Assembly: GCF_019720895.1 (NCBI RefSeq)
Contig: NZ_JAHKSH010000003.1
Span: forward strand, 496,001 to 560,000
Origin: Microbacterium salitolerans
GTDB taxonomy: Bacteria; Actinomycetota; Actinomycetes; Actinomycetales; Microbacteriaceae
DNA: 64,000 nucleotides
Reading direction: 5' to 3'
Positions 61,920 to 64,000 of the stretch are shown here, one piece after another. Below the pieces are notes generated by a model. That model had not been told where the DNA came from. It saw nothing but the letters and a program-made list of their open reading frames with translations, and ran no database searches. The translations under genes and the position numbers were made by a program. Every line of letters begins with the position of its first letter. Positions within the stretch are counted from its first letter, which is position 1.

Positions 61920-64000
61920 GTGTCGAATCTCGCCATTCTCAGCCTGAAGAACCGTGCGCTGATCGCGCTCATCACGATCTGCGCGGCGATCTTCGGCGGG
62001 ATCTCACTGACGAGCCTCAAGCAGGAGCTCATCCCCGCGGTCGAGCTCCCGGCCCTCGTCGTCACGACGAGCTACCCGGGTGCCTCGCCCGACGTCGTCG
62101 AGGACGACGTGTCGACGCCGATCGAGACCGCGATCCAGGCGGTGCCCGGTCTCGACTCCTCGACGGCGACGAGCTCGTCGAACATGTCGACCGTTCAGGC
62201 GATGTTCGACTACGGCACCGACATGGCCACGGCCGAGCAGAAGATGCAGCAGGCGATCAGCCGCATCTCCAGCCAGCTGCCGGAGGACGTCGACCCGCAG
62301 GTGCTCGCGATCTCGCTCGACGACCTTCCTGTGATCCAGGTCGCGGTGTCGGGCTTCGACGACGCGGCGACCGTGCAGGATCAGCTCGACGCGATCGCGA
62401 TTCCCGAGATCGAGGACGTCGACGGCGTCGGATCCGCGTCGGTCGTCGGCGCGACGGGCGAGCGCGTGACGATCACGCCCGTTCCCGAAAACATGCAGAC
62501 CGCGGGCGTGACGCAGCAGGCGATTACCGACGCGCTGCAGCAGAACGGCATGCTGGCGCCGGGCGGCGAGATCACCGAGGGCGACGACACGCTCACCGTG
62601 CAGACGGGCGAGAAGCTCGGCTCGGTGGACGACATCGGCAACCTGCCGCTCGTGTCGACGCAGCAGCCGCAGGTCGACCCGATCACGGGCCAGGTGGCGC
62701 AGCCCGAGGTCTATCGCATCGCCGATGTCGCGAAGGTCGTGCGAGAGGACGACCCCGTCACGTCGATCTCCCGCGTCGACGGCCAGGACGCCATCTCGAT
62801 CTCGGTCACGAAGCTGCCGGACGGCAACACGGTCGAGGTCTCCGAAGGCGTCCTCGCGGTGCTCGACGACCTCGGCGAGCAGATCCCCGGCGTCGAGTTC
62901 ACGGTCGTGTTCGATCAGGCGCCGTTCATCGTGCAGTCGATCGAGACGCTCGCGGTCGAGGGCGTGCTGGGCCTCGTGTTCGCGGTGCTGGTGATCCTCG
63001 TGTTCCTGCTGTCGATCCGGTCGACCCTCGTCACGGCGATCTCGATCCCGACCAGCGTGCTGATCTCCTTCGCGAGCATGCAGGCGTTCGGGTACTCGCT
63101 CAACATGCTCACGCTCGGCGCGCTCACGATCTCGATCGGCCGCGTCGTCGACGACTCGATCGTGGTGATCGAGAACATCAAGCGACACTACGTCGAGGGC
63201 GCTGACAAGGGCGATGCGATCCGACTCGCGGTGCGCGAGGTGGCGGGCGCCATTACGGCGTCGACCGTCACGACGGTCGCCGTGTTCCTGCCGATCGCGT
63301 TCGTCGGCGATATGGTCGGCGAGCTCTTCCGTCCCTTCGCGATGACGGTGACGATCGCAATGCTCGCGTCGCTGCTCGTCGCGCTCACCATCGTCCCGGT
63401 GCTCGCGTACTGGTTCATGCGCCCCGGCAAGCCGCTGCTCGACGAGCAGGGCGAGCGCATCGACCCCGAGCACCCCGACGCGCCGCCGTCGCGCCTGCAG
63501 AAGGCGTACGCGCCCATCCTGTCGTGGACCCTGAAGCACTCGTGGTCCACGCTCGGAATCGCCGCGCTCGTCATGATCGGCACCGTCGCGATGTCGCCGC
63601 TCATGAAGATCAACTTCCTCGGCGACTCCGGTCAGAACTCGTTCACGGTCACCCAGGACATCGGCGAGGCTGCGAGCCTCGAGGCGCAGGACGCCGCGGC
63701 GCAGGACGTCGAGCAGACGCTCGACGGCATCGACGGCATCGAGAGCGTACAGGTCTCGATCGGCGGCGGATCCGGCATGGCCGGCCTGATGAGCGGCGGA
63801 GCCGGCATCACCTACTCGGTCATGACGGATGATGGCGCCGACCAGGAGGCCGTCCGGGCAGACGTCGAGAGCGCCGTCGCCGACATCCAGGGTGCTGGCG
63901 ACATCTCGGTGTCGGCGGCGCAGGCGATGGGCGGATCCAGCGACATCTCTGTGCAGGTCGAGGCCGCGAACGACACGGATCTGCGCGAGGCGACGGCCGC
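61920..64000 (+). CDS. RND/HAE1-type efflux transporter (5' part)
   Basis: At least 693 residues, running off the window. GTG start with AAGGA upstream. N-terminal helix, then the pore-domain pattern VVTTSYPGASPDVVEDDVSTPIETAI (about 44-69) of AcrB-like proteins; TM2-TM6 include the proton-relay GRVVDDSIVVIENI (about 404-417). A second external domain begins near residue 570. HAE1-type RND pumps are best known in Gram-negatives but occur singly in Actinobacteria, where they may move lipids or hydrophobic drugs. No adaptor or outer-membrane partner is nearby. Confidence 0.92.
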   Translation, partial: MSNLAILSLKNRALIALITICAAIFGGISLTSLKQELIPAVELPALVVTTSYPGASPDVVEDDVSTPIETAIQAVPGLDSSTATSSSNMSTVQAMFDYGTDMATAEQKMQQAISRISSQLPEDVDPQVLAISLDDLPVIQVAVSGFDDAATVQDQLDAIAIPEIEDVDGVGSASVVGATGERVTITPVPENMQTAGVTQQAITDALQQNGMLAPGGEITEGDDTLTVQTGEKLGSVDDIGNLPLVSTQQPQVDPITGQVAQPEVYRIADVAKVVREDDPVTSISRVDGQDAISISVTKLPDGNTVEVSEGVLAVLDDLGEQIPGVEFTVVFDQAPFIVQSIETLAVEGVLGLVFAVLVILVFLLSIRSTLVTAISIPTSVLISFASMQAFGYSLNMLTLGALTISIGRVVDDSIVVIENIKRHYVEGADKGDAIRLAVREVAGAITASTVTTVAVFLPIAFVGDMVGELFRPFAMTVTIAMLASLLVALTIVPVLAYWFMRPGKPLLDEQGERIDPEHPDAPPSRLQKAYAPILSWTLKHSWSTLGIAALVMIGTVAMSPLMKINFLGDSGQNSFTVTQDIGEAASLEAQDAAAQDVEQTLDGIDGIESVQVSIGGGSGMAGLMSGGAGITYSVMTDDGADQEAVRADVESAVADIQGAGDISVSAAQAMGGSSDISVQVEAANDTDLREATA

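Overview
The window is about 70% G+C, densely coded and has no rRNA, tRNA or CRISPR. Protein content, DUF3073, TIGR02611, paired FluC channels, scattered pur genes and a CebR-type cellobiose cluster all point to an actinobacterium of the Microbacteriaceae, Microbacterium-like. This placement is inference from gene content; no rRNA is available to confirm it. Many starts follow a TAnnnT -10 box by only 6-7 nt, as in the leaderless mRNAs common in Actinobacteria.

Layout. 1-7193: a translationally coupled operon with an oligopeptide-type ABC transporter (binding protein cut by the window edge, two permeases, a fused double ATPase), an M81 (MlrC-like) peptidase, CutC and a ROK sugar kinase. 7194-7832: a decayed lamin-tail-like secreted-protein gene with one in-frame amber codon. 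7860-11101: a 2-hydroxyacid dehydrogenase, purQ-purS and zapE. 11150-17121: cebE-cebF-cebG-bglC-cebR, with two perfect CebR boxes on the cebE promoter. 17288-23068: a uracil permease and two tandem BCCT osmolyte transporters that share patches of identical DNA. 23118-30855: purC, a SnoaL-like protein, small membrane proteins, an MFS transporter, purD, a BisC-type molybdoenzyme and an SCP2-like protein.

30897-47455 is a roughly 16.5 kb acyl-CoA catabolic island. It holds three SDRs, a MaoC hydratase, a thiolase, two acyl-CoA dehydrogenases, an APH-type kinase, an acyl-CoA synthetase, a quinone oxidoreductase, a five-gene HAAT (Liv-type) ABC importer and two TetR regulators. Four copies of one 20-bp TetR-type palindrome (30897, 35457, 44246, 47436) tie it into a regulon. 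The kinase / acyl-CoA dehydrogenase / CoA ligase trio resembles the LvaA-LvaC-LvaE logic for 4-hydroxyacyl-CoA (levulinate-type) catabolism and is the most interesting predicted pathway here.

47530-50149 is purM-purF. 50222-52842 is an envelope-related block (TIGR02611 protein, HdeD-like DUF308 protein, DUF4097 protein, PadR regulator) with two matching GAGATATA palindromes. 53119-56401 holds an MFS transporter, a small lipoprotein, a GNAT, DUF3073 and a universal stress protein. 56499-60888 is a ROK regulator divergent from a GH38 alpha-mannosidase, with an AT-rich operator between them. 60948-64000 holds two FluC subunits and the N-terminal two-thirds of an RND exporter cut by the window edge.

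Repeats include an 86-bp palindromic element present twice (8819, 52847), a family of GTGACG/GACCCTTC hairpins, and an apparent excess of the hexamer GGATCC throughout.
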